This document shows positions 49,392-56,840 of a stretch of DNA of 64,000 nucleotides, piece by piece; positions within the stretch are counted from its first letter, which is position 1; each line of letters starts with the position of its first letter. The position numbers were made by a program, and so were the translations under genes. The stretch is from Allorhizobium paknamense (GTDB taxonomy: Bacteria; Pseudomonadota; Alphaproteobacteria; Rhizobiales; Rhizobiaceae), in contig NZ_JAUSWH010000014.1 in the NCBI RefSeq assembly GCF_030815125.1, positions 81,957-145,956 on the forward strand, read 5' to 3'. Under the pieces are notes generated by a model, which was not told where the DNA came from, made no database searches, and worked only from the letters and a program-made list of their open reading frames with translations.

Positions 49392-50266
49392 GGGATCTGA
49401 GCCTTTCTGTCTTGGATATGGGAAAGTTTTTGCAGCAGGACCTTTGCCTGATCGGCATGCAGCCTCTCGATCATCCGGCCCTGGTGGTTGATCACGTTGA
49501 GATGGGCGGCCTCCGGTGCCGCAAAGGCCGCGACAATCTCCCGCGCTTCGGCAATCTCGGCCTCAGACGGTGAAAAATGGCGATTGGCCGCTTCGATCTG
49601 CGCCGGATGAATGAGCATCTTGCCATCGAAGCCCATGGCGCGGCCCTGCGCGCATTCACGAGCAAAGGCTTCGATATCCCGGAAATCATTGGAGACACTA
49701 TCCACCACGCTCAGTCCATAGGCGCGGGCGGCCAGCACAACCTGCATCAGCCAGGGCAGCAGCATGCGGCGCTCCGGCTCGGCGGGAACACGGCTTTCCT
49801 TGCGAAGATCGTTCAGGCCGACGATAAAGCCATCCACGCCCAAAGCGGAAGCAGCCTCGGCAATGGCGGCAATATGCAGCACGGCTTTGGGGGTTTCGAT
49901 CATAGCCCAAAGGCGTGGCCCCTCGCCCATGGCCTCACGCAGCCGCGTGAGATCGCCCGGCGCCTCTACTTTTGGAAGAACAAGGGCTGAAATGTCCAGC
50001 TCCGCTGCCAGCGCCAGATCCTCCGCCTGATGGTCGCCTGCGCCGTTGATGCGCAACAGCACATCCTTATCGCCCGGACGGCCTTGCGCAAAAAAGCCCC
50101 GCAACGCCTGCCGCGCTTCCGCCTTCCGGTCAGCGGCTACCGAATCCTCCAGATCGAGAATGATGCCATCACAGCCAAGCACGCGGCTCTTTTCCAGGGC
50201 CTTGGCGTTGATGGCGGGCACACTCAACAGCGAGCGGCACAGTGCGTAGGCAGGTCTGCTGGTCAA
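49388..50266 (-). CDS. HpcH/HpaI aldolase/citrate lyase family protein (CitE-like)
   Basis: A 292-residue TIM-barrel lyase of the CitE/malyl-CoA lyase superfamily. Family signatures: ALCRSLLSVPAINAKALEKS, GCDGIILDLEDSVAADRKAEAR, VLLRINGAGD, LVLPKVEAPGDL, LWAMIETPKAVLHIAAIA and GFDGKMLIHPAQIEAANRHF. It probably cleaves or hydrolyses a CoA thioester such as malyl-CoA or citramalyl-CoA; which one cannot be decided. The start is most likely the TTG at 50266, with GAGGAA 6 bp upstream; another TTG lies 5 codons earlier. It is coupled to the DUF1737 gene by a 4-bp overlap. Confidence 0.87.
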   Translation of the reverse strand: MTSRPAYALCRSLLSVPAINAKALEKSRVLGCDGIILDLEDSVAADRKAEARQALRGFFAQGRPGDKDVLLRINGAGDHQAEDLALAAELDISALVLPKVEAPGDLTRLREAMGEGPRLWAMIETPKAVLHIAAIAEAASALGVDGFIVGLNDLRKESRVPAEPERRMLLPWLMQVVLAARAYGLSVVDSVSNDFRDIEAFARECAQGRAMGFDGKMLIHPAQIEAANRHFSPSEAEIAEAREIVAAFAAPEAAHLNVINHQGRMIERLHADQAKVLLQKLSHIQDRKAQIP

Positions 50267-50457
50267 TTTTTTATTCCTCAAGCGCGGCAGCTTGCCGCAG
50301 GCTGATCGATCGCTCGAACTTACCCCCTGAACTTAAAGGGTTATTTCGCGAAACGATCAGGCAGCTACGACATGCGGAACCCATGGGCTGCGACCTCATT
50401 AACCCTTGCAAAGCCTTGAGAGAAGCCCCACCTTCCTCTTGTGAAAGGATGATGACG

Positions 50458-50685
50458 ATGCAGACACTTCGCTTGTTCGCTCTTGCCGCTGTTGGGATTG
50501 CCGCGCTGACCGCGGCTGCCTTCCTGACCTTCTCCCTGACGGTGGTTGCCGGCCTGATGATGACCGCCGCCCTTGGCTGGCGTGCGTTGACCATGAAGGC
50601 CAAACCGATGCCGGTTTACGCGCGTGCGGAAAAGAAGCCGGTCCGCGTGTGGAATGACGGTCGCGGCACGATCATCGACATGTAA
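50458..50685 (+). CDS. Small membrane protein of unknown function
   Basis: 75 residues: a hydrophobic N-terminal half (LFALAAVGIAALTAAAFLTF, then TVVAGLMMTAALGW), most likely two short membrane helices or a hairpin, then a basic tail ending VRVWNDGRGTIIDM. Three in-frame ATGs are clustered; the third is preferred because AAAGG lies 9 bp before it. The conserved-looking tail suggests a real gene. It stands alone upstream of leuD. Confidence 0.7.
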   Translation: MQTLRLFALAAVGIAALTAAAFLTFSLTVVAGLMMTAALGWRALTMKAKPMPVYARAEKKPVRVWNDGRGTIIDM

Positions 50686-50793
50686 TCGGGCACCCTCGGG
50701 CCGAGCGAGAGAAGAGATACAGATTCTCCTTCAAATCGGCTCGATTTTCCTTTAAGGCAGGCTCAAACAGAGCAGGTCGGAAGGTTAACCCGA

Positions 50794-51399
50794 ATGGACA
50801 AGTTCACGAAACTGACGGGCGTTGCGGCGCCCTTGCCGGTGGTCAATATCGACACCGATATGATCATTCCGAAGGACTATCTGAAAACCATCAAGCGCAC
50901 CGGTCTTGGCAAGGGCCTGTTTGCTGAAGCACGTTATCTGGAAGACGGCTCGCTCAATCCCGATTTCGTGCTCAACAAGCCGGCCTATCAGAACGCCAAA
51001 ATCCTGGTGGCCGGTGATAATTTCGGCTGCGGCTCTTCACGCGAGCATGCGCCGTGGGCGCTCCTCGACTTCGGCATTCGCTGCGTAATCTCCACCAGTT
51101 TCGCCGATATCTTCTACAACAACTGTTTCAAGAACGGCATCCTGCCGATCGTTGTCTCCCAGGAAGATCTGGACAAGCTGATGGACGACGCCCAGCGCGG
51201 CGCAAACGCCGTGCTGACCGTCGATCTCGAAGCCCAGGAAATTTCCGGCCCTGATGGCGGCAAGATCAAATTCGACATCGACGCCTTCAAGCGCCACTGC
51301 CTGCTGAACGGCCTGGACGATATCGGCCTGACACTGGAAAAGGCTTCCGCGATCAGCAATTTCGAAGCCCAGAACTCCGCAGCCCGCCCCTGGGTTTAA
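50794..51399 (+). CDS. leuD: 3-isopropylmalate dehydratase small subunit
   Basis: A 201-residue swivel-domain subunit that with LeuC isomerises 2-isopropylmalate to 3-isopropylmalate in leucine synthesis. Signatures: [64 protein letters not shown] and [18 protein letters not shown]. Length normal. AAGG lies 10 bp before the ATG. leuC is not in the window, as is usual in rhizobia where leuC and leuD are apart. A strong terminator follows. Confidence 0.96.
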   Translation: MDKFTKLTGVAAPLPVVNIDTDMIIPKDYLKTIKRTGLGKGLFAEARYLEDGSLNPDFVLNKPAYQNAKILVAGDNFGCGSSREHAPWALLDFGIRCVISTSFADIFYNNCFKNGILPIVVSQEDLDKLMDDAQRGANAVLTVDLEAQEISGPDGGKIKFDIDAFKRHCLLNGLDDIGLTLEKASAISNFEAQNSAARPWV

Positions 51400-51422
51400 G
51401 GGAATCAGCGATTGCCATCATC

Positions 51423-51452
51423 AAAGCGGCCCCCGTGCGGGCCGCTTTTTTG
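51423..51452 (+). terminator. Rho-independent terminator of leuD
   Basis: Stem aaagcggccc / gggccgctttttt with a short loop and a T-run. Confidence 0.9.
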
Positions 51453-51536
51453 TGTTTAGCTGCGTGAAAGAGCAAAGAATGTCTTCGCGCGTTCGCAAAA
51501 ACACGCCTGACAGAACATCAACTGCAAATAAATCTT

Positions 51537-51554
51537 ATGGCGGAGAGGGTGGGA
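51537..51554. repeat. Left attachment site (copy of the tRNA-Ser 3' end)
   Basis: 18 bp identical to 61436-61453. Sequence after it diverges from the tRNA at once, so no second tRNA gene is present. Confidence 0.85.
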
Positions 51555-51587
51555 ATCTCGCCATGCCGCTCGAAAAGCCGAGAAACA

Positions 51588-51606
51588 AAGGGTTTGAGGC
51601 CGCTGC
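51588..51606 (-). other. Candidate integrase arm-type site (left)
   Basis: On the minus strand gcagcggcctcaaaccctt, matching the sequence at 61374-61393 (gcagcggtctacaaaccctt) apart from one substitution and one extra base. The two lie just inside the two ends in inverted orientation, 30-60 bp from the attachment cores. Confidence 0.4.
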
Positions 51607-51718
51607 AATTTAGGTGTGTGTACCAATGTTTTGTACCACCAGCAACCTCTGAAAATAGAGAGAGCTGGCCATCTGTCGCAAGGTCAGAGACCAGTTTGGC
51701 CGAAGGGTTCCGACAGTC

Positions 51719-52330
51719 TCAAGGCTTAATGGCTAGTTTGGCTAGAGCGGCTAAATCAGGGTCGCGATCAAATCTCGAAACCGTAGGACGAACGTCACCG
51801 TAGTATTTGCGTACGTCGCCATCGAGATAGCTATGTTCTTTAGAAACACTGTAAAGTCTGAGCTGAACTAACCGGCTTCCAACCACCAACTCCAATGGAG
51901 TATTGCTGTGATTAGCCAGCTCCAGCGACACGCATCCGCGATATCCTGGCTGGAGCATGGTATTCAGTTGAATTCCAAGTCTTGCATAGCTAGAACGCAC
52001 GATCACGTCTCCGAATACATTGGACGGCAGGCAAATATATTCAAGAGTAGTGGCTAGTGCGATTTGGTTTGGATAGAGGATAAATCTCTCTCCAAGGTCT
52101 CGGCGAGTTCCTTGAAAGTGCCGTTCCGCTCCACGGGAGCCGTCGCCGTCGCCATCAACCCCAATAAATGCCTTTCTGCTATATATAGATACAAGGAAAT
52201 CGTATCCGAGCCGCAAATCTATCGAAACTGCGCCAATCTGGTTATCTTCCAGCAACGGTTCGATAAATAGAGAGTTCGGCTCATCTGCCTTGAGCAGCGC
52301 AACAATCTCTCCCTTATCAAGGATTTCCAT
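51719..52330 (-). CDS. dCTP deaminase-like protein (Dcd/DUT superfamily)
   Basis: A 203-residue trimeric-dUTPase-fold protein. Aligned with E. coli Dcd: IGAVSIDLRLG, FILYPNQIALATTLEYICLP, VRSSYARLGIQ (R112, S113, S114, R117), LQPGYRGCVSLELAN with the catalytic-type glutamate E137, and the C-terminal KYYGDVRP and SRFDRD. The family's HRIDPG is replaced by TMLQPG, so the substrate may differ. Housekeeping Dcd makes dUTP from dCTP; free-standing phage-defence versions deplete dCTP after infection. The location on a mobile element and the coupling to two other genes favour an accessory role. The ATG at 52330 overlaps the upstream gene by 14 bp; an earlier frame start lies deeper inside that gene. 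Confidence 0.85.
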   Translation of the reverse strand: MEILDKGEIVALLKADEPNSLFIEPLLEDNQIGAVSIDLRLGYDFLVSIYSRKAFIGVDGDGDGSRGAERHFQGTRRDLGERFILYPNQIALATTLEYICLPSNVFGDVIVRSSYARLGIQLNTMLQPGYRGCVSLELANHSNTPLELVVGSRLVQLRLYSVSKEHSYLDGDVRKYYGDVRPTVSRFDRDPDLAALAKLAIKP

Positions 52331-53351
52331 TTTTCCACCGTTCGCCAATATCAAAGTTACGGATGCTTTTCTCAACTAAGTCATTGACTATTCTGACGAC
52401 CTCTTTCTGAGATTGGCCAGCCCAAACACCTGTTTGATTTTTGCGTTTTTCTTCCATGTATTGGAATCCGGAAAGATATATTCCGTGAATCTCACTTATT
52501 GACGAAAAAGTCGTCGGCCTCATATTATCGAAATATTTTGCGACGTCTGGCTTAGAATATCGAATCTGAAGCGAAGGCCTTCCGAGCTGCTTTAACGCAT
52601 TTTGAAATGCATCTATCAAATCATTCTTGGAGCCCGCCAGAAAATCCGCAACCAGGGCCGTGCGAAGTAACGTCGCGGGGTGAGTGAATGAAGCAGGCTG
52701 CACGCCCGCGAGAAGCATCAAGAGGCCTGTCGATACCTCGCCGCAATAACTAGCGGCAAAGAGGTCGGCGAAGTGTTCCCTAAGATAATTCAGAGCGACC
52801 TGCGGCTGTGGAGGAGGCGGGTTCATGCTCATCAGAACAATTTCACTGACGCGATTAGTAATATCAATAAAATGACCAAGTTCGTGATATAGCGGAATCG
52901 CAAATAGCGGTTTTGATCTGTATAGACGGGGAAAAGCTATCTGAATTAGCGAATATTGGCTCGCCGGGAGCGAGAAGGTCGGGATAGTATTCGCGACGAA
53001 CTTCCAAATTCCTTTTGAAGGCCGAAAATAAAAATTTTGGTCGTCTAAAAGTGCCGTGGTGATGACGTCGCTGTTATGACCCCAGTCAGCAAGTGCAAGC
53101 TTCAGACTGTACACCACTTCATATGGGACTTCGCCGGATACGCTACCACTTAAAAACATCTGCTCATCGAACAGAATGCGCCGAATTTCCATTATTATTG
53201 GTGCTGGAATAGCGGCTTCATTCTGATCAATGAAATCGATCAGATCAATTAGCGAATCTGAGTGATCCAGCAGCGGTTTCTCAAAGTAGCTAGACCGCCG
53301 TATCTTTACCAATTGATCTCGTATCAGACGGAGATCATCAACTGCGAACAT
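52317..53351 (-). CDS. HEXXH metallopeptidase-like protein of unknown family
   Basis: A 344-residue protein with a gluzincin-type zinc site: HELGHFIDI at 156-160 and, 32 residues later, LREHFADLFAASYCG, in which E192 would be the third ligand. Between them is a proline run (NPPPPQPQ). No signal peptide or membrane segment, so it is probably cytoplasmic. The N-terminal 140 residues contain several predicted helices (LIDLIDFIDQNEAAIPAPII) and no domain I recognise. The region is AT-rich. The ATG at 53351 has AAGG about 6 bp upstream and lies 14 bp inside the preceding gene. It could be a protease that activates or senses for the adjacent deaminase, but this is inference. Confidence 0.75.
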   Translation of the reverse strand: MFAVDDLRLIRDQLVKIRRSSYFEKPLLDHSDSLIDLIDFIDQNEAAIPAPIIMEIRRILFDEQMFLSGSVSGEVPYEVVYSLKLALADWGHNSDVITTALLDDQNFYFRPSKGIWKFVANTIPTFSLPASQYSLIQIAFPRLYRSKPLFAIPLYHELGHFIDITNRVSEIVLMSMNPPPPQPQVALNYLREHFADLFAASYCGEVSTGLLMLLAGVQPASFTHPATLLRTALVADFLAGSKNDLIDAFQNALKQLGRPSLQIRYSKPDVAKYFDNMRPTTFSSISEIHGIYLSGFQYMEEKRKNQTGVWAGQSQKEVVRIVNDLVEKSIRNFDIGERWKNGNP

Positions 53352-53661
53352 CCACACCTTCGACGCGATTCAGAAATTTGCTCGCAATTTCTGGGCTTAT
53401 TTTTTCGAAGGAGTCAACTGTCTTTGCAGAATCAAACAGATCGCCTTGATCTAAGAGATCGAACGCCAAACTAATCGCCTCTGGTGACACGTTAGAGTTG
53501 GCCTTCGTAATATCTGACGCCACCGACTTTGCCTCGTCGAGGATGCGCACAACATAAGTTTTGAGAGAGGGCGGAACCTCTTGGTTCCCAGCTACCATTG
53601 ATAGCGCTACGCAGAACAGATTGAGGTCGTCCCGTTCAACGGGTCTTACAGCTGCCAACAT
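53338..53661 (-). CDS. Small protein of unknown function, first gene of the accessory cassette
   Basis: 107 residues, acidic, mostly helical by composition, with no membrane segment and no recognised motif. AAGGAGG lies 5 bp before the ATG, the best ribosome binding site of the cassette, so this is the leading gene. It overlaps the metallopeptidase gene by 14 bp, the same length as the overlap between the second and third genes. It may be a regulator, inhibitor or substrate of the protease; nothing in the sequence decides. Confidence 0.75.
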   Translation of the reverse strand: MLAAVRPVERDDLNLFCVALSMVAGNQEVPPSLKTYVVRILDEAKSVASDITKANSNVSPEAISLAFDLLDQGDLFDSAKTVDSFEKISPEIASKFLNRVEGVDVRS

Positions 53662-54053
53662 GGAACCTCCTTATGGGACCTAAAAATCCCGTCATAGTTA
53701 CCTGTCGAATCGCTTCTTTGGCTGCCGCTATTTAAGGCCTAACACCCGAGTCAACAGCTTTCAACGGGATAGTGCATTTTTTTTGTTGACAGTCGGTAAA
53801 CTCTTTCGAATCGATTCCAGTTCCCATTATCGACATCGGAGCATACTTCAGGCTGACGCCCTGAAAATTTCCACTGGAGTTACCTGTCTAAGCTCGCCCA
53901 TAGGTCGCGGTCAGAGCCTGCCAGAAATACGCGGTTGCGGCTGTCGACCTCTTTCCGAAAGGACATTTTGCTCTCTGCTGCCATCCCTCCCGGCGACTTT
54001 TTACCCTGTTTCTTGCAACGAGAGCGGCGAACATCCTTCCAAAGGAGAACGCC
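53662..54053. other. Divergent region between the accessory cassette and the coiled-coil membrane protein gene
   Basis: About 390 bp, AT-rich, containing an A/T tract cattttttttgttgacagtc (53776-53795) with TTGACA reading rightward and ttgact reading leftward near 53755. No good -10 in either direction. Open frames in it lack ribosome binding sites. Confidence 0.45.
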
Positions 54054-54809
54054 ATGTTTCAGCGCAAGCTTACGCCCAACCAAATTTCGAAAATCGAGAA
54101 ACAGAAGGAACGTCTACGACGCGAGCGGCAGCGGCGCGGAGATGAATTGCGTCGGCGCATCGAACGCCTGCGTCGACAAGTTTCGGAAGCTCGTAGGAGA
54201 CGACAGCGACTGCTATTGTTGTTCTTAATGGCGGTTCTGGCGATACAGGAATCGATTTCATCGGCATTCGCTCGCTCATTCAGCCACCGTTCCGATCCCA
54301 TCGCGGACGCAAGCAACTGGACACCTGACCCTGTGAACGATTTCGCACCCCAGGACCCAAACGACGACTATTGCGACGGTTACTCATACACGCAATGGAG
54401 CAAAAATTTGAAGGAGCGCGGGATTTGCCTCAGCCGGAAAGCAGAACGTCAAAAGGCCTGGGAGTCCGATCCGAGTTATCACCTGTTTCCCAGGCGTTAC
54501 AGAGAATGGGGTTATCGACCATATATCGGTCAAATTATGGAAGAGCTAAGCGCGCCATACTGGCGTCAAGATGCCCTCACGGCGCTAAAGCTGTTGTGTC
54601 CACCGGGGACGCATAAATATCTCACAGAGGCATACGCTACAGACCCTGGCGACCTGCGGCAGTGCCTTGCAACTCATGATGCTGACATTGTCCATGCACT
54701 TCAGACCCGCACCATTCTGTGGGAGGAACGCAAGCGTCGAGAAGCCGAACAAGCGCGGAAGGCAAAAAACAACAAGTCTTATGATGACGAGAAAGGCTTC
54801 AATCCGTGA
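54054..54809 (+). CDS. Coiled-coil membrane protein of unknown function (element cargo)
   Basis: A 251-residue protein. Residues about 10-52 are very basic and helical (KQKERLRRERQRRGDELRRR), likely a coiled coil. A single membrane segment follows at about 53-73 (LLLLFLMAVLAIQESISSAFA), then a soluble part with DYCDGYSYTQWSKNL, RGICLSRK, LLCPPGTHKY and LRQCLATHD, whose cysteines could form disulfides outside the cytoplasm. The C-terminus is charged and lysine-rich. I recognise no family. AAGGAG precedes the ATG. It is convergent with the relaxase gene and divergent from the dCTP-deaminase cassette. It could help mobilisation or act as a membrane effector; both are guesses. Confidence 0.7.
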   Translation: MFQRKLTPNQISKIEKQKERLRRERQRRGDELRRRIERLRRQVSEARRRRQRLLLLFLMAVLAIQESISSAFARSFSHRSDPIADASNWTPDPVNDFAPQDPNDDYCDGYSYTQWSKNLKERGICLSRKAERQKAWESDPSYHLFPRRYREWGYRPYIGQIMEELSAPYWRQDALTALKLLCPPGTHKYLTEAYATDPGDLRQCLATHDADIVHALQTRTILWEERKRREAEQARKAKNNKSYDDEKGFNP

Positions 54810-54955
54810 AAGCTCCGCTGTCTCGGAAGCATCGCAGAATTTTTAGCCGACCGTGCGCTCAGGAGAGAATTCGCGTACGATTGAAGCGGTAATCGACTAT
54901 TGAATGCGGGGGGCTGCTCCGATCAATCGAAGCCTGCATCACTGCACATCGCCGC

Positions 54956-56209
54956 TCAAACTTTTCGGTTTTTTCCAAATTGAGGTTTCAAGACCGGTGT
55001 CGGAGCAAGTGACAGTTCCGGCGCGCGTTGATCGGCGTCGTACGAGAGTGTCAAACGCAGCCGGTCGCGCTCTATTCCCAAGCGCATGGCGGCATCCTGC
55101 GCAGCTCGCGCCTTCTGTTCGGCCTCATGCTTCCGCCGCTCCGCATCCAGCCTCTTTCGGTCCGCTTCTTTTGCTGCCTCACGCCAACGGTCGATTTCGC
55201 TGGCAAGCTCAGCACGGACCATTTCCGCGATACGAGAGTGCCGAATCCCATCCCACGCCGCTCGAAGTTTTCCGGCCCAACCGCTGTATCTGATGGCCGT
55301 CGCAGTCAATGCCCGAGCCTGCTCCCGTTCCTCAATTGCGCGGTCTTGTGCAGCCAGGGCATCGATGGTCATCCTTTGCGCCGCATCGCGCTCTCGATTG
55401 GCGGAGGCAGCGATCTCTGCCGCTTTCGCTCTCGTGCTATTAATAAATGCTTGACCGGCTTTCCTGACCTCTTGCGCTCGTCGGTTGGTATTTTGCAACG
55501 CTTTGGCCTGTGCCTTCTCCTGCTGCCACTCGGCCCGTGACAAGCGGCGGCGGCGTGGTCCCAGACGTGCCAAGCCACAGGGTGCCGCAACCGCGTCATA
55601 ATATGAATCCTGCCATGCCCGCATCGCGCTTTTGTAAGCCGCGTCAGCTCGCTTCCTCAGCGCTTTTTGATTTTCACCCTCAGCGGGACCAGCAGACATG
55701 ATAGACCGCTTGATTGTCACGCCGGGGTGGTACTGCTGGGCCTTTAGACCAGGGTCTGATAAGGGAATAACGTAGGCATGAACGTGAAAATACGCCTCAT
55801 CCTCATGACGAACCACTGATATTAAATCGTCACCGTATTGCGAGCGAAGCCACGCGACAGTTCGCTTTTCCCAAATTTCGGCTTCCGCTTTCTTTGCCGG
55901 ATCGGCGCGGATTTCCTCCATGCGGTGAGGATGCGAGGCAACGACTGTGTACAGCGTTTTTTGGTCTAACCTCACCTTGCGGGTCTTGCCGCCTTTCACC
56001 TGGACCGTTGCAGAAGCCACGACGGAATCGTGAAGCTCCTGCGTTGCCTTGACATCCAGGCCATACACAACGATGGGCGGCATGGGGTTCTTGACGTGGA
56101 CGGAGGCTTCCGGTTTTCGGGAAGCCTCCGCAAAAACGAAATCAACACCACGGCCCTGCGCATCCGGTTTTCGTGAAAAAGACTCAAGATGCGCAAACTG
56201 GTAGCCCAT
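54956..56209 (-). CDS. MobV-family (Pre/Mob) relaxase
   Basis: A 417-residue mobilisation protein. The MobV metal motif HxDExxxHxH is present as HEDEAYFHVH at 135-144 within SVVRHEDEAYFHVHAYVIP. The N-terminal about 200 residues form the relaxase domain. The rest is highly charged and helical (RAEWQQEKAQAKALQ and similar), as in other Pre/Mob proteins. It should nick an origin of transfer and pilot the DNA into a helper conjugation pore. AGGAGG lies 5 bp before the ATG. A 128-residue-frame gene of unknown function starts just upstream, 12 bp away, so the two are co-transcribed. Confidence 0.82.
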   Translation of the reverse strand: MGYQFAHLESFSRKPDAQGRGVDFVFAEASRKPEASVHVKNPMPPIVVYGLDVKATQELHDSVVASATVQVKGGKTRKVRLDQKTLYTVVASHPHRMEEIRADPAKKAEAEIWEKRTVAWLRSQYGDDLISVVRHEDEAYFHVHAYVIPLSDPGLKAQQYHPGVTIKRSIMSAGPAEGENQKALRKRADAAYKSAMRAWQDSYYDAVAAPCGLARLGPRRRRLSRAEWQQEKAQAKALQNTNRRAQEVRKAGQAFINSTRAKAAEIAASANRERDAAQRMTIDALAAQDRAIEEREQARALTATAIRYSGWAGKLRAAWDGIRHSRIAEMVRAELASEIDRWREAAKEADRKRLDAERRKHEAEQKARAAQDAAMRLGIERDRLRLTLSYDADQRAPELSLAPTPVLKPQFGKNRKV

Positions 56210-56221
56210 GGAGGCCTCCTG

Positions 56222-56596
56222 TTATGCGCCGCGCCGATCCAATTCACCGCCGAGCAGGCAGTCGAGGCTTGCCCAATCACCTACTTCAGCCGCCAGGGCG
56301 TATTTCAGGGAATTAGCCCGCTCTTCCAGGCCGCGTATCCAGCGCGTGACATAGCCGTAACGAGGATGGTCTCTCAATGCGTCATATGCCCGGTTTAGCA
56401 TTACGGGCGTTTGTGGAACCGAACAGGAGTGGCCGTGAATCTCCCGCCATTCATCTGCGGATAATGCCTGCCAAGTTGCAGCAAGCTCGGGATCGTCTGC
56501 GCACATCGTCATGTAGAGAGCGGTCAGAACAAATGCCTGCGCCATGTCGAGATCAGCGGTACAGGCGACCCATTGCGGAATTGTTTTCATAAACAT
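56222..56596 (-). CDS. Small protein of unknown function upstream of the relaxase gene
   Basis: 124 residues, no membrane segment: IPQWVACTADLDMAQAFVLTAL, TWQALSADEWREIHGHSCSV, YDALRDHPRYGYVTRWIRGL. The helical, tryptophan-rich character and the position directly before a relaxase suggest an accessory mobilisation protein, but I recognise no family. The start is uncertain, with two ATGs six bases apart and a weak ribosome binding site. Confidence 0.6.
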   Translation of the reverse strand: MFMKTIPQWVACTADLDMAQAFVLTALYMTMCADDPELAATWQALSADEWREIHGHSCSVPQTPVMLNRAYDALRDHPRYGYVTRWIRGLEERANSLKYALAAEVGDWASLDCLLGGELDRRGA

Positions 56597-56840
56597 ATCG
56601 ACACCCAAATTAGGAATTTACTCCTTTTATGTTGGGTGCAAAAACGGTGGGCGCAAAGCGGATTGTGAGGCGTAGAGCAAAGCTGTAGTGACCGATTACC
56701 ACTATCTGCGATGGTGTCGGGGCCTTCAGCCGGACCCCGCCGGGGGCAATTTCGCCATCTCAAAGATGACGACGCAGCCAAACAGTTTGGCACTCATATC
56801 GTTTCCGAAACGTTCAAGCCGTGTGAGCGCTTCGCAAGGA

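Noticed and set aside
51537..51606. A possible second tRNA-Ser gene or tRNA fragment gene
   Set aside because: Only the last 18 bases match the tRNA 3' end; no anticodon arm or acceptor pairing follows. It is an attachment site.
51719..53661. Reading the cassette as an ImmA/IrrE-type toxin-antitoxin pair because of the HEXXH protein
   Set aside because: The small first protein shows no helix-turn-helix repressor domain, and the metallopeptidase lacks the compact N-terminal ImmA layout. The deaminase-like third gene is not explained by that model.
53783..54145. A 120-residue plus-strand frame in the divergent promoter region
   Set aside because: It overlaps the well-supported gene at 54054 in another frame and has no ribosome binding site or recognisable sequence.
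54956..56209. MobA/MobQ-type relaxase assignment
   Set aside because: The HxDExxxHxH pattern and the coiled-coil tail fit MobV (Pre/Mob) better; no MobA-type N-terminal tyrosine motif was seen.
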